Assembly (NCBI GenBank): GCA_021324885.1
Contig: JAJPIF010000025.1
Coordinates: forward strand, 1-46,712
Reading direction: 5' to 3'
From: Pseudomonadota bacterium
GTDB taxonomy: Bacteria > Desulfobacterota > Binatia > Binatales > Binataceae
DNA: 46,712 nt
The notes beneath the pieces are model-generated. The model was not told where the DNA came from, made no database searches, and was given only the letters and a program-made list of their open reading frames with translations. This document shows, one piece after another, positions 17,457-25,758 of this stretch. The position numbers and the translations under genes are program-made. Numbering within the stretch: position 1 is the stretch's first letter; every line of letters begins with the position of its first letter.

Positions 17457-18584
17457 CTACTTCAAACCATAAAAGCGTTTGGCGCCGCCGGCCAGGATGT
17501 TTTTCAGTGTTTGCGTCGGCATTCCCATCGCCTTGATCATGCTGGGAGCGCCGGGGAATCCGTCCAGATGCGGATAGTCGGTAGCCCAGAGTATATTCGT
17601 GGATCCCAGGTAATCGGCCAGCAGCGGCAGAGTTTTTTCGACCGGTTCGAAGGAGATGAAGCATTGACGATGGAAAATTTCGCTGGGGCGCGTGGTCAGC
17701 CGTGTATCGTTCATACCGACGTCGTCGAAATGGCGGTCCATCCGATCCAGCCATCCCGCCATCCATCCGCCGCCCGATTCCAGAAACGCCACGCGCATCC
17801 TGGGAAAACGATCGCACACGCCGCACATGATCATGCTGGTCGCCGCCGCCATCATCTCGAAGGTATGTGAAACCGCATGGCGCACCGCGCCGCCGCGCCG
17901 CGCAAAACGATCGATTCCGATAGTCTCCTGGGTCGTTTCCGAACCGCCGTGGATGCCAATTGCGAAATCGAGTTCCTGCGCCTCTTCCCACAGCGGATAG
18001 TAGTCGGGGTCGTGCAGCGCGCGGCCGTTGTAAGGGTTGGGGCGGACGAAGCCGGTGCGGAAACCCAACTCCTTCGCCGCAAAACGCATCTCTTTGATGG
18101 CGCCCTCGATTGATTGCATCGGCAGCATCGCGGCGCCAAACAGCCGATCCTTATATGGAGCGCAGTAATCCGCCAGCCATCGATTGTAAGCGCGGCAGGT
18201 CGCCGCGGCATAATCGGGATCCTTGATCGCTCCCAGAAACAGCGCGAGGCTCGGATACAAAAAAGCCGCGTCGATCCCTTCCGCATCCATGTCCGGAATC
18301 CGTGCATGCGGGTCGAAGCCGCCCTTCTTGCCCTCAAGGTAAGGAATTTTCGGCGAGACCGTTCCCTCGCGCGCGCCGAAGGCGCCAACCACGCCGAAGG
18401 TAACAGGTTTCTTGCCCTTTCCAATATCGAGCCCCTGGTTGCCCTCGATTCGCATCATCTCGCCGCCATTTTCAAGCAGGAACAGCTTGGGACAGATGTC
18501 GCGGTATTTGGGTTCGATGTACTTCTCCCACAGGTCGGGAGGTTCAAGGACGTGGCCGTCAGCGTCGATAACGTTGTATTCCAT
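17457..18584 (-). CDS. Amidohydrolase-2 family metal-dependent hydrolase
   Basis: A 375-residue TIM-barrel member of the amidohydrolase-2 family. It begins MEYNVIDADGHVLEPPDLW, with D-x-H metal ligands in IDADGH. It continues with PDMDAEGIDAAFLYPSL, GIHGGSET with a histidine ligand, and LWATDYPHLDGFPGAP with the catalytic aspartate. It is only distantly similar to the protein at 8410. The ATG at 18584 is preferred to an overlapping GTG at 18587. It sits 26 bases behind the SDR stop in the same direction, so the two are probably co-transcribed. In such loci these enzymes often hydrolyse or decarboxylate ring-cleavage products, but the substrate cannot be read from sequence. Confidence 0.88.
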   Translation of the reverse strand: MEYNVIDADGHVLEPPDLWEKYIEPKYRDICPKLFLLENGGEMMRIEGNQGLDIGKGKKPVTFGVVGAFGAREGTVSPKIPYLEGKKGGFDPHARIPDMDAEGIDAAFLYPSLALFLGAIKDPDYAAATCRAYNRWLADYCAPYKDRLFGAAMLPMQSIEGAIKEMRFAAKELGFRTGFVRPNPYNGRALHDPDYYPLWEEAQELDFAIGIHGGSETTQETIGIDRFARRGGAVRHAVSHTFEMMAAATSMIMCGVCDRFPRMRVAFLESGGGWMAGWLDRMDRHFDDVGMNDTRLTTRPSEIFHRQCFISFEPVEKTLPLLADYLGSTNILWATDYPHLDGFPGAPSMIKAMGMPTQTLKNILAGGAKRFYGLK

Positions 18585-18610
18585 CACGTTTACCCGATGC
18601 CGTGTTCAGA

Positions 18611-19339
18611 TTATTCGTACGTCACCATCTCACCGAAAAGCAGTACCGACTTCTCCGGGTCCGGGGGCAACGCATTCCAGATATTGCGCGCCGCCGTATC
18701 GATATCAAATGCCTTGCCGGCTTCGAGCGCCTTCTTGACAAACGGCGCCAGCGGCCATTGGCCGGGGTCGATGTTAATCGACGCATGTACGGCAGGCGTG
18801 TCGACGAAGCCCGGTCTGATGGCCACGACCCAGGGACCCGTGCCGCGCCGCTTGCGCTCGCGCCGCACCACTCGGACCCAGTGTTCCGCGGCGGCTTTGG
18901 CCGCGCAATAGACCGCGTCGCCTTCCCAGGGGACGCGCGCCGCCGCCGACGTGATCATCACCAGACCCGATTCATAGCCGGGTCGGCAGGCGCGCACGAA
19001 AGCATCGCCAAGCACCAAAGGCGCCGCTGCATTCGCAATCACCGCCTTGCGGTAAATGTCCGGATCGCCCTCGCCAACATATCCCTGCGCCGCGGCCATG
19101 TAGGCGTTGTGGATGAAGATGGCGCGCGTACCTTTAAAGCCGCGCAGCTCGTTTTGGAAATGGTCGGCGACCGTCTGCCAGGTCGCGGGCTCAGCCAAAT
19201 CAAAGCGCACGGTTTCGTACGCCGGATGCTGGCGGCGCGACAGATTGATGACTCTGGCGTTGGCATAGGGTACGTTGCGGGCAAGGCCCAATCCGAGGCC
19301 TTCAGTGGCGCCGCTGATCCATACGATGGTGTCTTGCAC
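18611..19339 (-). CDS. Short-chain dehydrogenase/reductase
   Basis: A 242-residue classical SDR that oxidises or reduces an alcohol/keto group with NAD(P). The cofactor loop is SGATEGLGLGLA, the structural IHNAY stands where NNAG usually lies, and the catalytic serine (MITSAAAR) and YCAAK tyrosine-lysine pair are present, as is the IRPGFVDT segment behind them. GTG at 19339 is chosen because GAGAGGAG lies six bases upstream; an upstream TTG at 19354 would sit in front of that site. First gene of a minus-strand run with the amidohydrolase. The upstream 176 bases are shared with a divergent lipoprotein gene. Confidence 0.88.
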   Translation of the reverse strand: MQDTIVWISGATEGLGLGLARNVPYANARVINLSRRQHPAYETVRFDLAEPATWQTVADHFQNELRGFKGTRAIFIHNAYMAAAQGYVGEGDPDIYRKAVIANAAAPLVLGDAFVRACRPGYESGLVMITSAAARVPWEGDAVYCAAKAAAEHWVRVVRRERKRRGTGPWVVAIRPGFVDTPAVHASINIDPGQWPLAPFVKKALEAGKAFDIDTAARNIWNALPPDPEKSVLLFGEMVTYE

Positions 19340-19515
19340 GGTATCTCCTCTCAAGGCTGATTATGCATGCGTTGAACGCAAATGCCACCAACGCGTATCC
19401 TGTGAAGGTCAACAAATCGGTGAGGATTACGTCAAACCCATGCGGACGCGGGAAAGGCCGATGGTTTCGTCCTTTCGATACCACGTCCCAATCTTAAAAA
19501 ATTGCGTGGCCCGCG

Positions 19516-20394
19516 ATGATTCAGCGATACGTTCAAGCTTCCGCCATTTTAGTGATTGCACTCATGCTCGGCTGCGCCGGCCGCCAGACGCAATCAAATT
19601 CAGAGCGCAGCGTTGGCCCGGCCCCCGCGCAGGCACGGCCGGCCAATCGCTTCATCTATGTGACCGACCAAAATCTACCCGACGAATGCTACACCAGCCT
19701 GGGACGGGTGACCTTCACCGAACCCTATGCCGACGCGCTCGTTGATACGGATCAATCAGAAGCGGCACAGCATTTACGGGCCGCCGCGCTCAAGGCCTAT
19801 CCGCACGACGTCGATGCCATTATCAATTTCAAGTCCTCGCAAAACGACGTCGGTACGCTGGTCACAGTGTCAGGCGAAGCGGTCCGGATTGAAGATCGCC
19901 CGACGATGCATTGTGCGGTCCGCAATACCGAGGGAGTGATGAACACTGCGGCCGAACTCAGCGCCGGCGGTATCGTAGGCGCAACGGCGGGAGGACTGGT
20001 TGGGGGAGCGAGCCTGGCCACAACTGCGGCGCTGGTCGGCATCTCCGCGATGGGCGCAAAGAAGGTTCTGGCGCACGAAGGGCTTACCGAACAGGAACAG
20101 GAGGAATTCAGAGAAAAGCTCGGGGAGCAACGGCGGCAGATAACGCATCTGTTACGAGAACGCGCGCAGTTGCAAAAATGTCAGGAGCAGGAAATCAAGC
20201 TGAAAAACTGCCCGTTGTCCGATTCGCAACTCGCGCAATCGGCGGCAGACCAGTCCGCCAGCGACAGTTACGATCGCGATCTGACCGATGCGACGCCGTT
20301 TGAAATTGAAAAACATCTTCAGGAGCAGCACGAATACATCAATCGTCTCGAGCGGGAGATCGAGCAAATTAAGTGGAAAATGGGGGGATCCTGA
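19516..20394 (+). CDS. Predicted lipoprotein with glycine zipper and coiled coil
   Basis: A 292-residue envelope protein. The signal peptide ends in a lipobox, MLGC, with C20 to be acylated. Residues 45-125 recall a small YbjQ-like beta-alpha domain (DAIINFKSSQNDVGTLVTVS), though the match is weak. Residues 143-170 are a glycine-zipper-type hydrophobic segment (GGIVGATAGGLVGGASLA). The rest is strongly charged and helical, with coiled-coil stretches at 178-213 and 262-288. Four cysteines lie in the mature part. I do not recognise a named family. It is followed by 240 non-coding bases and then the response regulator, so its relation to the two-component system is only positional. Confidence 0.65.
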   Translation: MIQRYVQASAILVIALMLGCAGRQTQSNSERSVGPAPAQARPANRFIYVTDQNLPDECYTSLGRVTFTEPYADALVDTDQSEAAQHLRAAALKAYPHDVDAIINFKSSQNDVGTLVTVSGEAVRIEDRPTMHCAVRNTEGVMNTAAELSAGGIVGATAGGLVGGASLATTAALVGISAMGAKKVLAHEGLTEQEQEEFREKLGEQRRQITHLLRERAQLQKCQEQEIKLKNCPLSDSQLAQSAADQSASDSYDRDLTDATPFEIEKHLQEQHEYINRLEREIEQIKWKMGGS

Positions 20395-20395
20395 T

Positions 20396-20411
20396 TGGCG
20401 CACCAATAGCT
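20396..20411 (+). promoter_or_regulatory. Possible sigma-54 promoter ahead of the NtrC-type regulator
   Basis: TGGCGC, five bases, TAGCT. The invariant GG and GC are exactly 10 bases apart, and most other positions agree with the TGGCAC-N5-TTGCA consensus. It lies 224 bases before the regulator's ATG and could serve autoregulation. It begins right behind the preceding stop codon. Confidence 0.35.
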
Positions 20412-20634
20412 CGCAGATGAAAAATCTGCATGCCCCTGTCAGCGGCGAGACAAAATTACATGGCGCGGGGCTGCTGATTGTTAGCCAATGCGCAAAAAAT
20501 GTCGCCACTTATCGTCAAAAGATACATGGCATGTCGATTGCTGCAAGAGCCCGGGAAACAAAGCTGGAACACTTGCCGAAGATCGTGCGCCGTCACACAC
20601 CAGCGGTCGCGTAGGTCAGGCGGCAGCGGGTGTT

Positions 20635-22002
20635 ATGGCCGAGTGCAAGCGCATTTTAATCGCGGAAGACGATCCTTCGGTACGAGGACTGCTTCGAGAA
20701 CTCCTCGTGCGCTGGAATTTCGAGGTGGCGGAAGCGGTGGACGGGCTGCAGGCCTGTAGTATGCTCGAAAGCTTCAGGCCCGACATCCTGTTGCTTGACA
20801 TCAAAATGCCCAAGCTCGACGGGTTGGCGGTGCTGAGCGAAATGCGCTCGCGCCAACTGTCGATCCCGACTTTCATCATTTCGGGCGAAGGTGGAATCTC
20901 CGACGCGGTCCGGGCGGTCAAACTCGGCGCCGAAGAATACCTGGAGAAGCCCGTCGAGCCCAACCAGTTGCGTCTGCTGCTGCGCCGAACCCAGGAACGT
21001 CTGGCCAGGGTGTCTGCAAGCACACCATGGCAGAAACTGGGCGAAGGTCCAATCATCGGCCAGTCCGCCGCGATTCAGCAGGTGATGGAGATGATTGGGC
21101 AGGTTGCTCCCACCGAAGCGCCGGTGATCATCGTGGGCGAAAGCGGGACGGGCAAGGAATTGGTTGCACGCACGATCCATAGCCTGTCGCCGCGCGGCGA
21201 TGGGCCGTACGTGGGGCTGAACTGCGCGGCGCTGCCTGCCAACCTCATCGAAAGCGAATTGTTCGGGCACGAGAAGGGTTCCTTTACCGGCGCCGAGGAC
21301 GCCCGCAAGGGCTGTTTCGAGCAGGCTCAGGGCGGCTCGCTGCTTTTGGATGAATTTACCGAAATGCGTCCGGAATTGCAGGCCAAGCTGTTGCGTGTAC
21401 TGGAAGATCGCAAACTGCGCCGGGTCGGCGGCAATCGCGAAATTCCGCTTGATGTTCGCACGATGGCGGCGAGCAACGGCGATCTGGGCCGGGCGATCGC
21501 GGAAGGCCGCCTGCGCCAGGACCTTTATTATCGCCTGAGCGTCTTCACCATCTCGGTGCCTCCCCTGCGCGAGCGGCCCGAGGACATCGTTCCGCTGACT
21601 CAGGCTTTTATTCAGCGATTCGCCGCTGAAAGCCATCGGGCCATTACCGGCGCTGACGAGGAATGCATGGTCGCCTTGCAGTCCTATAGCTGGCCCGGCA
21701 ACGTGCGTCAGCTGCGCAACGTGATTCAGCGCGCCGTCGCCCTCAGTCCCGGGCCTTACTTGAGAAGAGCCGACCTTCCACCCGAATTTCAATCGCGCCC
21801 GCTGGCCGGCACTACCTTCCAGGTCCGCGTCGGAACCACCCTGGAGGAAGTCGAGCAGGATCTGATCAATCGCACCATTGCCGCCTTTCGGGGCAACAAG
21901 ACAAGGGCCGCAAAAGCCCTGGGAATCAGCTTGCGGACGTTGTACAACCGCCTCTCACACCATCGCTCGGTCCGCGGTTCTGAAAAAGATCGGACTCGCT
22001 GA
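20635..22002 (+). CDS. NtrC-family sigma-54-dependent response regulator
   Basis: A 455-residue activator. The receiver domain (1-125) has acidic E11/D12, phosphoacceptor D55 and K105. The AAA+ domain (about 138-370) has Walker A GESGTGKE at 168-175, the sigma-54-contact loop GSFTGA at 215-220 (usually GAFTGA; serine variants occur), Walker B LLLDE at 236-240, and an arginine-finger region RQDLYYRL. A Fis-type helix-turn-helix closes the protein (EVEQDLINRTIAAFRGNKTR and RAAKALGISLRTLYNRL). ATG 20635 is chosen because it starts the receiver fold. The kinase gene follows after 18 bases. A sigma-54 promoter upstream of wza makes the exopolysaccharide locus a likely target. Confidence 0.95.
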   Translation: MAECKRILIAEDDPSVRGLLRELLVRWNFEVAEAVDGLQACSMLESFRPDILLLDIKMPKLDGLAVLSEMRSRQLSIPTFIISGEGGISDAVRAVKLGAEEYLEKPVEPNQLRLLLRRTQERLARVSASTPWQKLGEGPIIGQSAAIQQVMEMIGQVAPTEAPVIIVGESGTGKELVARTIHSLSPRGDGPYVGLNCAALPANLIESELFGHEKGSFTGAEDARKGCFEQAQGGSLLLDEFTEMRPELQAKLLRVLEDRKLRRVGGNREIPLDVRTMAASNGDLGRAIAEGRLRQDLYYRLSVFTISVPPLRERPEDIVPLTQAFIQRFAAESHRAITGADEECMVALQSYSWPGNVRQLRNVIQRAVALSPGPYLRRADLPPEFQSRPLAGTTFQVRVGTTLEEVEQDLINRTIAAFRGNKTRAAKALGISLRTLYNRLSHHRSVRGSEKDRTR

Positions 22003-22020
22003 GACACGGAACAGAGGTAG

Positions 22021-23850
22021 ATGGGCCTCCGAGCCAAGTTGGCGGTCGGGTTCATGGTGCCGCTCGCGGTAACCACCCTGGCGATCGGTCTGCTCGAAAC
22101 CGGCCGCACCACCCAGTCCATGGTCGACCACCTGTCCTCGCTAGGCAATTTGCTGGTTCACCAGACCTTCGAGCAAATGCGCGCCAGCAGACCTTCCAAC
22201 CTCCAGGATCTCCGCAACAATCGCGCTTTTCGCAGCTTCATCAATTCGGTGCTGGCCTTCGGCGACGCGGTGGTCTCGGTGCGCGTGGAGGACCCCAATG
22301 GCGTCACCGTGGTAGCGGCGCCCGAAGCCCTGGAGGGCCAGCGCGTCGCCGCGGAGCCTTCCATCGGTCAGCTCAAGGCCGAGGGCGGGTGGTGGGAAAC
22401 ACTCTCGATGTTTCTCAATCTGCAGCCGGCAACGATCTATAAAGCCACTGGAGCGGTGGAAATCAACGGCCAGTACGCGGGCACTATTCAGATTGAATTA
22501 TCCACCGCGTTGATCGCGGCACGAGTCCGGCAATCTATTATTACCGGCCTCTATCTTATCGGTATCGCACTGGCGCTGGGCTCGATAGCGGGGACTTTGA
22601 TGGTGGGCACGGTGCTGCGTTCGGTCACCGCTTTGAGCGCTGGCATCGAGCAGTTGGCGGCGGCGCAAACCAGCGGCGACGTGAAAATCCAATCCCGCGA
22701 CGAATTGGGACAACTGGCGGACAAGTTCAATCTGCTGTCGCGCCGGATCATGGCCGACCGCCACCAATGGGAACAGGAACGCGACCGCCTGACCCTCGCC
22801 GTCCGCTCGATTAATGACGCGGTGCTGCTGATTAATTCCTCCGGCCGCGTGATCTTCGCCAATTCCGAAGCATTGGGGCGCCTGGGTCTGCCCGACGGCA
22901 TAGCGCTGGGCAAGGACCTTGGCAGTCTGCTCGGCCGCGATCATCCGTTGGTGCGGCTGGCCGGCACGGCTTTGAAAGCCGGCGGCGATTTGCACAACGT
23001 ACGTCTGGATCTCAATGGATCCGGCCCGCCGCGGTTTCTGGTCTCATTGCTGGCGATGGATTTCGGTCACGGCCAGCGGGGTTCGTTGCTGCTGCTGCGC
23101 GACATATCCGCGGTCGAAGAGCTGGAAGATACCCTTAACTTCTCCCGCGTAATGGCGCGGCAGGGCCGTTTGCTTTCCGGAATCGGCCACCAGTTGCGCA
23201 ACCCCCTGCATGCCATCGGGATCCAGCTCGAGTTGCTGGCCGACGATGCGCGCAACGGCACTCCGCTGCAGGCCCGAATCGAGGGCATCCGCAGCGAACT
23301 CGGGCGCATGACGCGGACCATCAGCTCGCTGCTGCGTTTCATCCGCCTCGATCGCATCGAGCCCGTGCGTTTTTCAATCAACGACCTGGTCCGTGAAGCC
23401 GCCGTACGCCATGTCGCGGGTAAACATCAGGCCGAATATCAGCTCGACGAAAGCGCCCAGTATATAGAAGCGGACCGGGCGCTGATAGCTGAGGCCTTGA
23501 ACAACATCGTGGCTAATGCGGTCGAGGCGATGCCCGAGGGTGGAACCGTGACGTTTGGCACTGAGCTGCTGGATCCGGATCACGTGCGGATCACGGTCGC
23601 CGATCAGGGGGGCGGCATCGACCCTGACCATCTAAGCAGCATTTTCGATTTTTGCTTCACCACCAAGGCGGGCGGCGCCGGCCTGGGCCTTTCGATGGCG
23701 CTGCGGATAATCGATCTGCATCGTGGCACTTTGCAGATCGCTTCGCACCCGGGCCGCGGCACTATCGTGCGTATTACACTGCCGGTTGAACAGGCCGGGT
23801 CTCAGACCGATTATTGCACCGGCCTGAAAATACAAGAAGCTCATGCATAA
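22021..23850 (+). CDS. Membrane sensor histidine kinase with HAMP and PAS domains
   Basis: A 609-residue kinase, the partner of the NtrC-type regulator. An N-terminal membrane helix (residues 6-25) and a second near 172-198 enclose a periplasmic sensor of about 145 residues. HAMP (about 198-252) and PAS (about 255-370) domains follow. The phosphorylated histidine is H390 in GIGHQLRNPLHAI. The ATPase core has the N box (NNIVANAVEAM, near 494), G1 (DQGGGID), F box (FDFCFTTK) and G2 (GAGLGLSMA). The last 20 residues run past the catalytic fold. Its end overlaps the start of the next lipoprotein gene by eight bases, so all three form one operon. The signal sensed is unknown. Confidence 0.95.
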   Translation: MGLRAKLAVGFMVPLAVTTLAIGLLETGRTTQSMVDHLSSLGNLLVHQTFEQMRASRPSNLQDLRNNRAFRSFINSVLAFGDAVVSVRVEDPNGVTVVAAPEALEGQRVAAEPSIGQLKAEGGWWETLSMFLNLQPATIYKATGAVEINGQYAGTIQIELSTALIAARVRQSIITGLYLIGIALALGSIAGTLMVGTVLRSVTALSAGIEQLAAAQTSGDVKIQSRDELGQLADKFNLLSRRIMADRHQWEQERDRLTLAVRSINDAVLLINSSGRVIFANSEALGRLGLPDGIALGKDLGSLLGRDHPLVRLAGTALKAGGDLHNVRLDLNGSGPPRFLVSLLAMDFGHGQRGSLLLLRDISAVEELEDTLNFSRVMARQGRLLSGIGHQLRNPLHAIGIQLELLADDARNGTPLQARIEGIRSELGRMTRTISSLLRFIRLDRIEPVRFSINDLVREAAVRHVAGKHQAEYQLDESAQYIEADRALIAEALNNIVANAVEAMPEGGTVTFGTELLDPDHVRITVADQGGGIDPDHLSSIFDFCFTTKAGGAGLGLSMALRIIDLHRGTLQIASHPGRGTIVRITLPVEQAGSQTDYCTGLKIQEAHA

Positions 23851-24376
23851 ATCGTCGGTGCGGCTCGTCGCGCTGTTGATGGCGGGTGGTTTCTGCTCAT
23901 GCGCTTATCCGGGTGGCTATCAGGCGCAGTGGCTTAATCAGTGGGCCGCGCCACGGCACAATTATTCCTCGTCTTTCAGGCACGGCCGCCGAAGTGAGCA
24001 TACGCGCATCGCACATCTGCGTTCCCGTCGCGGCGAGCCCGATTACGCCGCAACCGTGAAGGCGACGGTGCCGTCCGAGGACAGTACCGTCAATCGCCTC
24101 ATGCCGCCGGCCTTGGCTTCCAGACCGCACTCCACTGTGACCCTGGCCGGCGATAGCCGGGACCGTCAACGCGCACAGGCGCTGTTGCGCAAGACCGACG
24201 TCACGCTGCTCCAAGCCAGGCGCCACCCCTTGAACGGAGCCGAGAAGGAAAATTACGAGCGCGCCAGTCAACTGGCCGGCAGGGCGCGGCGGGCACTTGC
24301 CGCCGACGACTACACGGCAGCTTCGAGCCTGGCCATGAAGGCCTGGTCGCTGTCTGCCGGCATGAGCGGACAATAG
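23843..24376 (+). CDS. Small predicted lipoprotein translationally coupled to the kinase
   Basis: A 177-residue exported protein with a signal peptide and a lipobox-like FCSC (C20). The mature part begins with an aromatic segment (YPGGYQAQWLNQW), is rich in Arg and His between 40 and 70, and ends in a predicted helical hairpin (residues 105-172, rich in Ala, Arg and Leu), which recalls tetratricopeptide-like or DUF4398-type bundles. I do not recognise the family firmly. Overlap with the kinase gene suggests a sensory accessory role. Its stop abuts the convergent glycosyltransferase stop at 24377 without a gap. Confidence 0.65.
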   Translation: MHKSSVRLVALLMAGGFCSCAYPGGYQAQWLNQWAAPRHNYSSSFRHGRRSEHTRIAHLRSRRGEPDYAATVKATVPSEDSTVNRLMPPALASRPHSTVTLAGDSRDRQRAQALLRKTDVTLLQARRHPLNGAEKENYERASQLAGRARRALAADDYTAASSLAMKAWSLSAGMSGQ

Positions 24377-25606
24377 TCAGGCCGTCACGGCAGCGTCGCC
24401 GGTTCGATCCCAGATTTGCTTAAGGCGCGCACCAATTGCGGTTGCGCCGAAACGCTCGGCGGCCGCTTGCGCGAGCTCCCGGCCGGCCTTTGCTCCGCTC
24501 CATCCGATAATAGCTTGCGCCAGACTCGCGGGCGATGTCTCGCACGCTATGCTTCCAAACCCGTCGCTCAACATCTCCGCAAACGGATAAACCGGATAAG
24601 CTATCACCGCAGTGCCGCAAAGCAGCGACTCGACCACGGCATAGCCCCATTCCTCAAACAGGCTCGAGGTTGCGAAGAGGTCGGCGCGCTTGACAATATC
24701 ATGCACCTGGTCGCGGGGCAGGAGCCCGGTTACTTCGATCGTGGCATTGGCCGGGAGCATGGAAATCCGCTTGTCCAGTTTGCGCGAGCCCGCGCCGATC
24801 GCCGTTAACCTCACTTTCCTGCCCATTTGAGCTATGTGTCCGACCGCGTCTATGAGATCACCGATATTTTTGCGCGGGTTCCCAAGGTCGGCGGCGCAGG
24901 TAACCAGAGTCAATTCAGAATCCTTGCGCTGCCCCCCGCTCCACCGCGCCCCGAGGTCTCGACTATCCGAACCGGGCGGCGTGAGCCACACCGGCGGTGG
25001 ACACGTCTCGCATGGTATGCCCTGGGCGCGCAGTTGAGCCGAAAGCATCTGCGTCGGTGCAACCACCAGGTCGCTGATACGAAAGGCCCGTTCATCCATC
25101 CGGTACAACGCGATTCCTTTGGCGGTTATGATGGAGCGTCGCAGATATCCTGAGCGGGGGTTGCCTCCCGTATGCCGCCATTGCGTAGAGATGCGCGCCT
25201 TCAGATCGTGCGGATAAAACCAGGCGGCCACCACCACCTTGTCGGCAAACGGCCTAATTGTCGCGGTCAACCCCATATTCAGGTGCGCGATCGCAAATCG
25301 CTTGCCCAGACCGCGCAGGCGCTGCGTACAATTAGGCCGCAACAACCGCTCCGCTGAACCCGGGACGATGCGACGGATAAGTTTAATCAACTCACCCGGC
25401 GGACGAAAACCCAAATCGACAATATGGATACCCAATCCACCCATTTGCCGCTCAAGCTTTTCGCTCATGGCGGTGTCAGTAGTAAGCAGGGTCACTTCGA
25501 AACCAGCCCTGGCCCCCGCCACGGCCACTCCTTCGGCATACTTGGAGATACCGCCCAGGTTGTCGTCGGCGATACCCACCAACAGTGATTTTTGATGAAC
25601 CGGCAT
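24377..25606 (-). CDS. Glycosyltransferase family 4
   Basis: A 409-residue GT-B fold enzyme. The N-terminal domain begins with SLLVGIADDNLGGISKYAEG, where the GGISKY glycine loop receives the acceptor. The C-terminal domain holds ADLGNPRKN, a donor-binding RADLFATSSLFEEWG, and the E-x7-E motif EEWGYAVVE, followed by GTAVIAYP. It would add one sugar, from a nucleotide donor, to a lipid-linked intermediate on the cytoplasmic side. ATG 25606 fits the family start better than the upstream in-frame start at 25648. It is the last gene of the minus-strand polysaccharide locus, 152 bases behind the preceding glycosyltransferase. Confidence 0.9.
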   Translation of the reverse strand: MPVHQKSLLVGIADDNLGGISKYAEGVAVAGARAGFEVTLLTTDTAMSEKLERQMGGLGIHIVDLGFRPPGELIKLIRRIVPGSAERLLRPNCTQRLRGLGKRFAIAHLNMGLTATIRPFADKVVVAAWFYPHDLKARISTQWRHTGGNPRSGYLRRSIITAKGIALYRMDERAFRISDLVVAPTQMLSAQLRAQGIPCETCPPPVWLTPPGSDSRDLGARWSGGQRKDSELTLVTCAADLGNPRKNIGDLIDAVGHIAQMGRKVRLTAIGAGSRKLDKRISMLPANATIEVTGLLPRDQVHDIVKRADLFATSSLFEEWGYAVVESLLCGTAVIAYPVYPFAEMLSDGFGSIACETSPASLAQAIIGWSGAKAGRELAQAAAERFGATAIGARLKQIWDRTGDAAVTA

Positions 25607-25758
25607 AGCGCAATTCACTTCAATCACGAACCGTAATAACGCCACCAATAACGGCGTCTGACGAACTGATGGTCACTCCGGCGGCTGAAAGCGCGGAAGC
25701 CCTTCCCGAAAAACCCCCCAGCTGCTGCTGATCGTTCAAAGCGCAGGGCCGCCGGCTT

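Noticed and set aside
20656-21792. 378-codon open frame on the minus strand
   Set aside because: It is antisense to the NtrC-type regulator, with no own landmarks.
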